Source: Andrena cerasifolii (taxonomy: Eukaryota > Arthropoda > Insecta > Hymenoptera > Andrenidae). From it: a stretch of DNA of 64,000 bases. The translations under genes were made by a program, and so were the position numbers. The stretch's first letter is position 1, and each line of letters starts with the position of its first letter. The DNA is taken from assembly GCF_050908995.1 (NCBI RefSeq), contig NC_135124.1, positions 10,788,001-10,852,000 on the forward strand. The letters are read 5' to 3'. The notes under the pieces were generated by a model. It saw nothing but the letters and a program-made list of their open reading frames with translations. It made no database searches and was not told the DNA's origin. Below, piece by piece: positions 25,240 through 36,770 of the stretch.

Positions 25240-28060
25240 GAACTGGGATTTACTTAACTGACTGTTCAGTCCCATCGACAAAGCCAGCGAGCACAATGAA
25301 ACGTCGCAGCGGCGCGTCTCATAAGCGGACGATGGGAATTCTCTCTTTGGCGAGGAACGGTGATAGTGCATCGCGGCTTACGCGGCCCTCGGCCAGATTC
25401 GAACCTTATTATTCGCCGGGTAAAAGGGCTGACGGTAAAGAAAAGGCCGAGTGGAAAATAGAATCGCGCGGAAGGTGGCGGCGCGCGATCCTCGATGTAG
25501 CAGCGAGCTTTTTCACGGTTTACGCGGCGCGGCGCATTACTAAGCGCGACTACTTTATGCGAACGAGATGCAAGGGAGCATTTTTCCGCCCTTATCTCTC
25601 CGCGAACGGTAAATGCATCCTTCACTTGTACAAAGTACCCGGTTCGTCCTTAGTCTCTGTCGACGCCGCTCTCCGCTTCAGCGCTCTTTCCCCGCCATGC
25701 CTTCTCGTTCCTCCCTCTTGATCAAGGGCCGGGCTCCTTTCAAACGTAACAATTAACGGCCACAATTCAAGGTGGGTATTCAGTGACGAGAAGGTTGACG
25801 AATATCCAGGCAGAATGGAAAAATCGTTTCGGCACGGGGATATGAGAGTTGGAGTGTCTTGGATGTCCTTGATTGATGTTTAACAGGTTGCTTGATGCAG
25901 TGAGCTGGATGGTATTTCGGTTATTACAGTGTTGAGGACGATCGTAGGAAGTATCAAGCAGCTTAATTTGAGAATCTTACAATGGACTTGGACATTGAAG
26001 TTGGAATTTATGTTTTAAGTAGTTGCAAGGAGATTACAAGTTTCTTGAGTTCGGAGTTTGGAACTGGATTTAAGACAGTTTGAAAGTAACTTCTTTCATT
26101 GCATTAATATTGTAAAATTTGCAAGTGGCCGTTAGTATGTGTCCGGCAGAGAATTCCGTACAGGAGCTTGAAGTGGTTGTAATTCACAGTCGTTTCTCCT
26201 ATTTGCTTATCACCCTCACTTTGAAGAAACACGTAGGTATCGTGGGGTTTGTGGGAGTGAATAGCGGTAGTTTACTAAATAATTCTAGGCGTCTTTACGC
26301 TAGGCACATTTCCACTGCCATCGATCACAAATACACCCGAACTTCCCTGCTTCCCTCAAGCGCGCTGCAACGTGTCCGTCCGCGTTCCGTAAACTATTTA
26401 ACGGCGTATCAATTTCCCGCAACCATCGGGCAATTAACTTGCGACAGCGGCGACCTTTGCATTGTTCCACGAAATTTCGAGTACGCGTGAAACTGGGGCG
26501 AAACACACCCGCTCACCGCCGCTGTTTCATATGTTATTCGGTCTGCAGCGAGAGCGTAGGGAAAATAGAGGGCGACAGGGCCGCGGGTATCGCGATCGTA
26601 AACCGAACGACCGCGGGAACGCGGCACGCTCATTTATTCAGCATCCGCGAAGATGTATCGGGGTCAATGCTGAATTTTTTCGAACCCCCCCTGTAAATAT
26701 CGCGCACGCGCGCTCCGAATTGAATGGGATCCTTGGGGAGACGGTAAGCGCGGAGCACGCCTGGGGGAGCATGCTGGAACAAAAGCCTGCTTCCCACGTT
26801 TTATTTACACTGTCGGGCCGCGCTTCCACACTTTCAGCTGCTGTTTGCACCAGCGCGCTATGTTCAACCGCGATCGCGGAGAAGGAGAATTATTTGTATA
26901 TGTATACACAGCGGCCGGAGGGGAAATAAAAGGGTTGAAATCTTTGAGTACTTGTATCCGGAAATTGGGACACTGTGGGTCGACCCGCTGCGGATGGAGG
27001 AGTCCTTGAGCTCGGAGCCGAGGAGGAACTTTTCACCGTCTCCTGGAAAACATTCTTCAACCCTGTAATCCAGGATGCCGTCTTGCTCCCGTCTCTAGCA
27101 GTCTTGGAGGCGCCAGAGGGATGGAAGACACTAAGACCGCAGGGCTCGGCAAGAGAAAATAAAGCTATCATCCGCGGAGGGAGCGCGGGTTGGCGAAAAA
27201 TTTCGTTTAACAATCTCGGGGACAATGGGACGTTCGAGGAGTGAGACGCCTGCTGCTGTGTTGCTTTCGCTCCCCTCGGAAAGGAGCAACGCTGGGCGAC
27301 AGGCTGAAGTCCAATTAACTACTTAAAGCGCTACCGCATCGAGTATTTAGACCAGCCAGGCGCCCCTTTGTCTTGGTTAAATCGTCGGTGAGGAGTAGCG
27401 AAGATGGATCTGCGCGAGAAATATTCTTTATCGTCAAAAGCTCAACGAGCACAAAAGCCTGCCTCCACCCACGCCTCTCCGCTCCTTTGCCTAGAGCACC
27501 TCTACGATCCCAGCCGCTACCCCATGTTTCATGACTCCGCTGAGGAACAATGTCCTGCCCTACGTATGTTCCATCGTGCGGCACAATACGGAGGAGTCAT
27601 TCGCGGTTGTTCGCTGGAAAAAAAAACGGACCGCGCCGCGCATTTAAGGGATTATTATTTTCGAAGCAATCCCCCTTTGTCGTCGGCCGCGAAACGAGTG
27701 GGAACTGGCGCGATATCCGCAGTGCGTATGCCGCACACTCATGACCCGCTTCGAAGGAGCTTTGAATATTTGGCGTGGAATAACGAGAAGCCTTTGTTTC
27801 GATGGTTCTCATCGGGGGTGGCTGGTTACTTTTCCAGCGCGATGGAACGCCACCACGGGGGGTGTAATAAGGACGATGTCACCCTGCGGACGTTTATGCG
27901 ACGTGGTCCCTCATCCCCTCTCGTCCACGGTAATACGCTTTCGCGGCGGAGATTTGTTGTTCGTTGAGGGGGAAGTTTGTTGGGCACCTACAACAGTGGA
28001 TTGTGTTTCGAGCAAGACCGTGTACCTTCTCTTCCTGTGTTGCGGTGTAGATACACTCTC
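25240..28060. other. large CpG-dense island (two blocks)
   Basis: CpG-dense blocks lie at about 25240-25740 and 26340-28060, separated by a less CpG-rich, G-rich stretch (25740-26120). Stops are sparse, so long overlapping frames occur on both strands. The longest starts at ATG 27404 in an acceptable AAGATGG context and runs 187 codons, but shows no recognisable domain, repeat or membrane segment. I do not call it a gene. Hand counts on the plus strand give C 37 / G 13 in 25081-25200 (left) and G 41 / C 7 in 28081-28200 (right). Confidence 0.55.
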
Positions 28061-28367
28061 CTAAGTAGGTACAATGTGAATTCAGAGTGATGGAGTTACG
28101 TATGGGTTAGGTGGAGATAGTAAATGGGGGGAAGAGAAGGTTCGGGTTATTTTTGTAAGTCTTTCAGGATCAGAAATTGTAGTTCAGAAATGATGGAGTA
28201 GAATTGGAAGCTGAGGGGGATGATTGGGGGTGGTTGGAAATATGTATTCAGATTTGTACTCACAATCAGCTACCACTTCGGTTAAAACTACTCACGAAGA
28301 TCAAAGTCCATTCGTCGCGATGAATTACAGATACTGATGGAAAAATATACTATACTGCCTCCTTTAA

Positions 28368-28625
28368 CCCTCATCCCAGTTCTCCCGTAATAAATTATAC
28401 TGTTCTGTTATTTGTGATGCTTGTAAACAAGCAGTGTGTCCTGCACATCGTTATATTTTATACGAAAGTTGTGAAAAATCTAATACGTAAATGTTAACTC
28501 ATCAATTTGAATAGAAAAATATCGAAGGATAACTGTCTACCTTGTCATTTCATCGATCTTTTACCACTCTGTCAATTTGACACCGAGGGACAGATTCAGT
28601 TCGTAAAACGAAAAACGGATGAGGA
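28368..28625. mobile_element. piggyBac-like MITE (TTAA target site)
   Basis: This 258-bp element has TTAA at 28364-28367 and 28626-28629. The ends read inward as CCCTCATCCCAGTTC and TCCTCATCCGTTTTTC. Near the right end a CTCGGTGTCAAATTGACAG word (minus strand) closely parallels CTCGGTGTGACATTTTGACT near the left end of the 3676-4145 element, which links the two. It has no transposase. The element sits between a G-rich and a C-rich shoulder of neighbouring CpG islands. Confidence 0.75.
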
Positions 28626-28629
28626 TTAA

Positions 28630-31125
28630 ATATTAAAATTACCAAGCCACAAGCCTCGGTGATTACAATCGCCGAATGACAAGGGAAATCAAATTACAGA
28701 AACATTAAATATCTCCAATCACCTAAAATACTTAAAAAAAAATCCAATCTCCAATTACCATCCACCAAATACACTACCTCCTGACAAAAACTTCTCTCAT
28801 CCGCATCATCTGCGAGAATGAACTGAAAGAGCGAAGTGAAACATCATATTAAGGCGCCAGGAAGATAAAAATCGCGTCGGGAGGGGAGGCTCGCGAAAGA
28901 ACGCAGGTCGTTAAGACTTTTTCGCCCTCTACTCGAGCGTAACGACGACACACGTTACTTTGGGGAGCAATAAGCGTTCTTAGGGTAACGACACGCATGA
29001 AACCGACGGGAGACGTCGTACTCGAAGTTACGAGGGGCGCAATTAAAAAGTTTCCAGCGTCCCCCAGTCGTTGACCGCGCGGTAACGCCGCAAAAACTGG
29101 CCCCTTATCGTTGCCACGAGAGCCTCTTGATACCAGTTAGCCCAAGAAAGCGACGCTCGCGGAGAGTCTTTTACGGACGTTTCCCTGGAATCCGTCTCAC
29201 GGGTGCTTGATACAGCAGCCGGGCAGACTCGAGAGACAAGGCAGCCACTGTACTCGTTCCAATTGGTCCGCTAATGGCATGTGTAACTCGGTGAAACACG
29301 TATTCGTCGCGGAGGTATCTGGAGCAAACGGATGACGGCGTAGTCACGTATATACCGTCTTCCACGTTTGTTAGACGATCTCGGGACACCGTGAGCACTT
29401 GTACCAGCCAGTCGTAAACACTTTTGGCATTATTCCGAAGTTGGCGCGGCTGGTGAGCTACTTCTCGTGCTGCATTCAATGCCGTCTGGTAGCGGGGGAC
29501 TATCTAACGACGGCGGGGAGGGTGTAAGAATGTGGGAGGGCAGGAATTATTATCCCCAGTTGATGTGGAACGAGGAATCTGACTTTGTATTTTCTTTTGA
29601 ATTTTCTGGAGATGAAATGTCAGCAGGGAATTGGGACATTCTTTGCGCAAAGACAGCTACGTTTCAGTTATCACAGTTTATCTCTATCTTGGTTCTAATT
29701 CAGATAAAAAATTCACGTATCTCTGAACTGATGTATTTAACGTCACTTCCGTCTCGCAGATATCACTTGCAAATACGGATAAGATTCTTCCGACCCACTT
29801 GCATACACCTATCGATACCTGTAACTACTGATAATCCAGCTGCTGCGACCGACCAATAAATCAAGCAGTCGCGTTACAAGCAAAGCACTCGAAACCCCCG
29901 CGAACACTTCGCGCACGTATTAACGCTCGAAATTAATTTGCTGAGCCATTAGTCAGCGCGTCCGCCTTCTTCGCGTTTCGCCATAAATCGCGACCAACCG
30001 ACTGTCATCGTTTTCGTCCCAGTTCCTTCGCCGAAGGCCAACTACTTAAGCCGCGTATTCACCTGCGCATTCGCCCCGAATGTGCATTCGGCGCGCACCG
30101 ATTTTTTGCCCGTTCGGAGCTCAGCGCGCGTTCGGCGCGCATTCGGCGCGCGTTCGGGGTTGAGTGAAATTTGCGGTGTCCATTTCATGGTATTGTTCGG
30201 ACCCGAATGCGCGCTTTGATGGACCGCCAACAAGCGGATCGGCCCGAATGCGCGCCGCGCCCCGAACACGCGGCGAACACCGGACGAGCAAAAAATCGGT
30301 GCGCGCCGAATGCACATTCGGGGCGAATGCGCAGGTGAATACGCGGCTTTAGGTAGCCAGGCAAAGCGTGAATGCATCTTCGTGCAGCGCGCGGATCGCC
30401 ACCCCCCAGCGCTAGCGTCCTTCGTAACACGTACATACTATTACGAGGAATCGATGATCTCTCCAAGGAGATCACCGCGCGCCACTTGCCAGCACGTGTC
30501 GGATTTTCCAGAGAACTTTCCCGATTTCACCCTGCGCGCTCAGGAACGTGGCTATCCTCGCAGCCCCACTTAACGCTTCGCGTTAGAAGCTTATACCGCC
30601 GCGGATAGTTTCGGATGGTGTGCGAAAGCTCTCGCCGCATGTCGTGCGAAAAACCTCGTGGAGACTGGCGCAGTACGAGGACAGTTAAAAGTTACAAGAC
30701 GTGTCTCCGCGACGCCGCAACTGCAACCCGCTTGGCTGAAAGGGATCGGCGGCGCAATGAAGGCCACTCGAGAGCACGGTTCCGCTCCCGTTTGTGACTC
30801 TTACAGCCCTACTTGCAGTCTTCCCGCAGAGAGAAAAGAGCCATTAAGTGCAGACGCGTATATACCTCGGATAGGATAAAATGCGCGAACGTGTCAATTA
30901 CGCGAAAGCAGTGTAATAACAGTCGTTGAAGCGGAGGAGATCGCCGTTGCAGACAGTCGGCGCGTATCGCGCCCGTTGGACGAAAGTGGCCACTTCATGG
31001 GTGCTTTCGCGCCACGCTTGATTAAAAATGTATGACCGGGGCTTGATAATTCTACAGTGATATTATTAACGTCGTATTTCACGCTTTTGGGGATAAGGGA
31101 ATGGCGGGTTTTAATTAGAAACGTG
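28630..31125. other. CpG-dense island with C-rich left shoulder
   Basis: About 28640-28800 is C-rich and G-poor. CpG-dense DNA runs from about 28850 to 31030, interrupted by a more AT-rich patch at about 29570-29870 and by the Harbinger-like MITE at 30049-30348. Multiple overlapping open frames at 30042-30880 include frames that simply read through the MITE's CG-rich inverted arms. No gene is supportable. Confidence 0.5.
30049..30348. mobile_element. PIF/Harbinger-like MITE, 61-bp perfect inverted ends, TTA duplication
   Basis: This 300-bp element is flanked by TTA at 30046-30048 and 30349-30351. Its first 61 bases equal the reverse complement of its last 61 bases (ends AGCCGCGTATTCACC, running inward through GCACCGATTTTTTGC). 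Weaker pairing continues beyond. A 3-bp TTA duplication is the signature of PIF/Harbinger. The interior is extremely CpG-rich with repeated GCGCGCATTCGG / CGAATGCGCGC words. Perfect ends and an intact duplication imply a recent insertion. It has no transposase. Confidence 0.85.
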
Positions 31126-31278
31126 AATTGAAGAGCGTTTGTACAAAACACTGTAAATACCAAAATTAAAAGGAAAATTATTTTTTAAGGGAAAAAGTTC
31201 TATGTCCTATTGGTAATACTGTAGTATAGAATTTGATTTTTAGCACTTACAGTGTTTTCTACAAGGAATCTTTCATTT
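31126..31278. mobile_element. palindromic MITE, family shared with 5243-5394 (copy B)
   Basis: This is the second member of the family described at 5243-5394. The left end is AATTGAAGAGCGTTTGTACA. The right end, read on the minus strand, is AAATGAAAGATTCCTTGTAG. Shared interior words are AAAACACTGTAA, GGTAATACTGTAGTA and TAGAATTTGATTTTT. The overall length (153 bp against 152 bp) is the same as copy A although the sequences have diverged. It has no coding capacity. Confidence 0.7.
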
Positions 31279-34200
31279 ATGGTGGACATGTTTATGTAAG
31301 GCTCTGTGTGTTGATTAAGAATTCTCTTTGCGTGATTGAATTTTATTTTGATGACAAAATGAGGGGTTTCTGAATGAATCAACATGTATATTCCCGAGGC
31401 TTGGTCACATTGTACTAAGTTCCTGCAACGATTTAGAAAAGTTTCTATCGCGTTAGAAGATTTGCTCGAGGTCTTTAAACTTTGGAGTCGTGAATTGCGT
31501 GTGGTTTGATAGGAAGGATGAAAATCACCGTGTTCGACACATAATGGCAGTTCCTATTAGCGTTTCTCTTGGCGTCCCTCTTAAAAAGGACCTAGGACCC
31601 AGAAGTTCTTAACGTAGTTATAAATTCTGATTGCAACCCGTTGCGCCCGCTCTTCCAGGGGCCATTTTAATGGCAATCTCGTGTGCCCATACTTTTATAC
31701 GGGCGTTGCTTTTTAAAGCTCCTTGAAATTCGAAACTTTTTACCATTTCCTCGAGACATTTTCCGCGCTGCCGGCCGGCGAGACTTTGTTCGATAAACGC
31801 TCGATAGAAGTTGGCGACATTTCGTTACAACTTGAAGTTAACGTGCCAAGGTCCTCCCGTGGAAAATGCGTTTTTGGCAGAAAAATGGCACGCGAAAAAT
31901 ACCTACGCTCTTTTATTAGCATGAAACCCAAGCCAAATGTTATTAAATTCGGTTGCAACAAATTCTGCTTCGGTCCAGAACTTCGAAGTGGATTTTTGTC
32001 AAAAGAAAGGTTGATTAATCGGTTTCCGGATGAAAGTTCAGATTTTCCCAGGCCACTTTTCAGTCAGAAAATAAATTCCGTTCAGGTTTTTTTTATGGTT
32101 TGTGTTACTTATTTCATTTCAGTGATTATACGTGCGTTTAAAACACTGTGGCCTCTTCAGTCTTTTTCGCAGCTTGCTACTAATGAAATATGCTCTTTAA
32201 AACGAATTCTCTAAATAATAGAACGAGGCAGGGAAAAATGAAAGTTTCACGCGAACAAGTATCTTCGTGTCTATTCAGGAGATTGTCGGTGTGATTTTGT
32301 CACGAGAAGGACAAGTTGTTAGTCATCAATGTTGAAAATCATATTTCAGAGTTGCTAACATTCCAGTATATTTATATTTGATTTCCAGTTCCAATTTTCA
32401 TTTACTTCCACGGAATTATTTTCTCCGTTAGCGATACATTAACGGCATAAACGATAATAAAATTTTACTCGTCTCTAAAGGAAGCAATAAGTACGTAACA
32501 GGGCGAGTAAATTAACGTAGCTTGTTCGAGGTTGATGTAACGATCTTAAATATCCTGTAATTAGAGAAGTCATTTAATACGTTTTCATTGAAGTAGCTTC
32601 ATTAGTTGCTTCTTTAATTAATGGATCACGAGGAACAGGTGCACAACGAGGAGCCAAGGGCTTTTTATTTAAAAATTTCAAGCTCACTTGCTGCATAATT
32701 TCAAGTTATTAAACCACGCAGGTAGCTGAAATAAAATCTGTGTTAAAACTGACATACTTTCCACCAGATATAAAAAAGTACGCTAATCAAAACACACTCC
32801 ATAACTAAACAGACTCCTTTAACCAACCCCCAGCACCTATCACCCAAAAAGAAACAGAAATAGAAGCAAAATAGCATCGAGGCTGGTCCCAGATAGAAAG
32901 GAAATAAATCGAGTGACAAACAGGCGAAAATGTCTGTGAGAAAACGATCACCGTGCGAAGGCCAATTCACAGGTTGCAATTCAATCGTCTGCATTTTCAG
33001 CTGCACCTCTGTCACGCGAGCCTTGCACTTTGTCGATGCACTAGGGATACCTATGCAGTCGAATGCATCGCCTTTGACTGAAATCTCGTCGGACGCGTAA
33101 GAAATTGACTCGAACTCCTGGCTGGGCTCTCGCAGCTAAGGGCTTCTCTATTCCCTGGAACAGAAGTGGGCGTTCTTGTATTTCACGGAATTACATTGGA
33201 AATGGATCCGACGTTGTTCAACCTTCTCCGTCGGTTTTTGCTCGATATCGGGGAACGACGGAGCCGCGCGTTGAATTTTGTTGAGCAGCTATTCGCCTTT
33301 GAAGCTGAATAATATTGGGAGTGCGACGCACGGCTCGAGGCATTCTTATCAGGGGATGTGACTAATTCGAAGTCGAGCGAACAGAAATTCTTGGCACTGG
33401 GGAACTGTACGGAATTCTTGAATAATTTACTGTATAATGCTTTGCACGTTTTTTTTGGAAGTTAATATTCAGTCAAGACTGCTCGTTTTTAGGGGGCTGC
33501 AGATATGACACCCTGTAACTTTTTAACACTATCTTTGGGTGGGTAGGTGTTCTCCAATTTATTGGCAGAAATTTTCGTTGTTATTCTTAAATTGTGATTT
33601 ATTTTTTGGAGATACGGAGGATTTTCCATATAATAACATCCGAGGGAGAATTTTAAAAGAATTATAAATAAATCAAATTTTCGCCGTAAGAATGTAAAAG
33701 GAAGCTACTCAGTTGAGGTAATGACAAAAGTAGTCCGATTTCTTTTCAGTATTAAAGCCTCCAGGAATAAAAATGGAATGTTAAATCCAAATGTACCCAC
33801 TGTGTGCTTTTCAGTACTTTCATAATGTATTCCGTACGTGAATTCGCAACTAAATTCACGCGTAAACATTTTATTTTGGTTGGATGTTTATGAAGTGTGT
33901 TTAAAAATTTTCATAAATTTTGTGGCAATCCGCGTAACAATTTTTATACGCGTGCTTTTGTACACGTCTAATGAAGAACGATCCAATTCCAAGATGAAAC
34001 CGTTGGCAGCATATTTCTCGTATTTTTCTGTCCTCCATTATAAATGACTGTGTTACGTTCCATTAGTTTTATTTGACACACAAATCACGAAAGTTGACTG
34101 CGTTCAATTTATCGATAACACATATTTTCTCCCACCTCCTATGTATTGTCAAAAAAGAAACATTTCGTCTCATCATTCATATTTTACAGTTTCAATGTGA

Positions 34201-35279
34201 TTTTCATTCCACTTTCTAGTATTAATTCATTGCAATTGCTTCCTTAGTAGCTTAAGGGAAGAAGAAATGCGAACATATTCGAATGTACGAATAAAATTCA
34301 GCTCCTAAATTGTTTTAAGAGAATAATTCAGTGTGGGAAGAAAGTTCAGAAAGTTTGTCGATCTAAATACATTTTTCCGGAAATTCTTAACCGCGAGCAT
34401 TGACTTCGGTATCAGATGGGCATAGACAGTCGTCGACATCACGAAGCCTCTACACGTTGCTACGTAACCGAAATGTCCAAACACGTATTATCGATTGCGA
34501 GTAGTGCTGGCTTGAGCATGTATGAATCAGTCGCGCAGTGGCCATTCATTGATCAAACAATGCTCCCGATACAATTGAATACATTTGCACGGTAACTAGA
34601 AAAACTGGAACCCAAATAAGAACTCCCCGAGCTGCAGACGTTCTTGCAGATAACCTACAATTCACGAGGACACAGTGTTTCTCCTTAAAATAGTCCGCGT
34701 GCTCAGTTATCAAGAGACATAAAAGTTCGTTCAAAATCAAAACTAATCACAATACAATGATATCATTTAAAAATTTATGACTTCAACTCCCAGCCTCGAG
34801 CCTTTTTTGCGCCCTTCATTTATGATACATTTATTTCAGCTTTTTGATAACCTTGCTCTGAAATTTTATTCGAAGCTTAAAAGATTTATAGTGCAACTTG
34901 TAATATTTCATTCAAAACTTTATTTTAAAAAATGCCAAGTGTGAAAATACCATTTTGCGCCCCTAAGCAAGCTTACGCTCTAGACACCTGCCTAGTTTGC
35001 CTATTGTATACCGAAGGAACATCGATTCGTAGCTCTCGTAACACTAACCCTCAGATTACAAGACAAACTTCTCTGACGCAATCGCTTGCTTCACTCCACC
35101 CAGAACTAACAAAACGCTATACCCCATAAAGAACACTGAAACTCCACAAACTAGAAACGAAACACCCTCAGAATCCACTGATCAGGTGCTCCCCAATGGG
35201 AGCTGATCCTGCGAGTCTCCAGTAAGCAAAAGTTCATTTCGAAGCCGACACATCTTCCAGGACCAGCTTGATATAGAGT
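31279..35279. other. AT-rich non-coding DNA
   Basis: Mostly AT-rich, with a CpG-richer patch at about 33020-33360. C-rich plus-strand DNA (about 32765-32860) precedes that patch and G-rich DNA (about 33400-33620) follows it. A 163-codon open frame at 31723-32214 opens with TTG and has no recognisable domain. About 34930-35200 is again C-rich ahead of the next island: counts for 35041-35160 are C 39 / G 12. No gene or repeat is called. Confidence 0.5.
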
Positions 35280-35834
35280 CGCTGTCGCAGTTCCAGCTAT
35301 CCCCCGTTTGTTACCCAAAAACCACCGTGTTCCATTTACCCCGCACGAGGGTATCGGGAGCGGGCACGCCACCGGAACGAAACTGGGAAACGAAATTCGA
35401 CGAGCAATTAAGGGTGGGTGGAATATTTCAATGTCGATGGCGGTCAGACATCTCGCGCGAGTCAACGTTGAAGGCTCCACTCGTTGCCGCAATTACGACC
35501 GTTCCTGAGCAACCATCCATATATCCGTACATTGTGTCTATCCAGCTTGCATCTGGGGCCCCACGTGTTTCTGGATCGGCGGCTCGAACAATTGGCCGTG
35601 TTCTAGCCATTCCATACGTGGCCACCGCGCGATTCGGCGTCCCTAGTGTCGTTGATCCACGTTTCCAATTACCCGGGGGATATTAAAAAACCGAATGAAA
35701 AGACCGGCTGTGGGACCGTTTCGGCAGAAGGACGATTCTGCGTCAAGGATATCGCTTTCTGGCGGGTGAAATTGTATTCGGAGCCTGTTGGAAGTGTTCT
35801 GAAGCGAGACGTCGAAGGACGAAGAGGTGTACGA
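35280..35834. other. CpG-rich island with clear skew switch
   Basis: CpG-dense DNA covers about 35280-35680, with overlapping frames on both strands but no recognisable protein. This is the cleanest example of the shoulder pattern: left window 35041-35160 has C 39 / G 12 and right window 35761-35880 has G 47 / C 13 (hand counts, plus strand). The right shoulder grades into the purine-rich minisatellite. Confidence 0.55.
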
Positions 35835-36770
35835 TGATTTGAAGAAATAGTTGGAGGAGTATCGTGGAGAGGACGCAGTGGAATCAACAGTATGGAAGAA
35901 ATATAACAAGAGGAACACTTACGAGGGAACTTTGGTTACCCGAACACTCCAATTCGTTTGAAACTTTACAGGTTTGTAGAGGTAGACAATAGAAGTATGA
36001 GGCAATTTTTCGTTTCTGCTCATTTTCGATTCTTCCAGGGTGAAAACACCCTTTAAAGATTAATGTGTGATTTCCTACTTTCCTCTACCTATATCTTGGG
36101 AACTATAGTGGATATGAAAAAATTATTACAATGAAAATTTAACTGATTTTTATGATCTATACAACTGTGGAATGAAATTGTTTAAAATTTGTAATTTAAA
36201 CAGCGAAATGTTCCCCTTTACAAGCTTTAAACAATTCGGTTACATTCAATTTTCTGTATAACAATTTTGTTATGTACACTATGGTTTTCAAGATATGCAG
36301 GAAAGTAGAAAATCACATATTAACCCTCAAGGGGTGTTTTTATCACGAAGAACCGAAAACGGGCACAAACGAAGAATTGCCTGAAATTTCTATTGGGGTC
36401 TCTACAAACCTGTACAGTTTCCAAAAATCGGAGTGAACCGAAAAAAGTGAGAGGATACAAGTGAAGAGACAAGTGGGGGGGGGGGGTGGAGTGCAATAGA
36501 AGAAATAAAGTAGGAAGAATATTTTTTAAAACACAATTGAAGAAACATGGTGATAGGAATGCAGTGGGAGGAACACGGTAGACGAAATATAATCGAGGAA
36601 ACATAGTTGACCATAGTGCGCATAGTACAAGAAATGCACAGTGGAATGAACACGGGTACAGCATAGTGGAAGCGCAGGATGTGAAAGAAGAGTAGGTGGA
36701 AATGTGGTGGAAGGAATATAATTGAAGAAACAACGACAAGAAGAGTGAAACGTTCAGAAAACCTACCCTG
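35835..36770 (+). repeat. degenerate purine-rich minisatellite, split by a foldback element
   Basis: Two segments, about 35835-35935 and 36447-36770, consist of loosely repeated words such as GTGGAAGAAATATA, GAGGAAACATAGTTGA, GGAGGAACAC and AGTGGAA. The unit is roughly 17-26 bp and poorly conserved. The right segment begins with a G11 run at 36476-36486. The inverted-repeat element at 35939-36447 separates the two segments, as if it had inserted into the array. The open frames on the minus strand here are phenylalanine/serine-rich by-products of the purine bias. Confidence 0.6.
35939..36447. mobile_element. foldback/MITE, about 510 bp, inserted in the purine array
   Basis: The arms are imperfect inverted repeats. 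Core landmarks are GAAACTTTACAGGTTTGTAG at 35960 against CTACAAACCTGTACAGTTTC ending at 36422. Inside these are TAATGTGTGATTTCCTACTT and its reverse-complement counterpart near 36315, and a GGGTGAAAACACCC / GGGGTGTTTTTA pair. Weaker pairing (CACTCC...GGAGTG) extends outward to about 35945 and 36440, so the exact ends are approximate. No target duplication was identified and there is no coding capacity. Confidence 0.65.

Noticed and set aside
27404..27967. 187-codon ATG-initiated open frame on the plus strand
   Set aside because: It lies in stop-poor CpG-dense DNA, overlaps other long frames on both strands, and shows no domain, signal peptide, repeat or family resemblance. Chance is the simpler explanation.
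31723..32214. 163-codon open frame on the plus strand
   Set aside because: It opens with TTG. The composition is that of ordinary AT-rich DNA and no family is recognisable.
36476..36486. G11 run as a G-quadruplex or regulatory site
   Set aside because: It is a single homopolymer within a purine-rich array and may be a sequencing-length artefact. There is no four-tract arrangement beyond the run itself.
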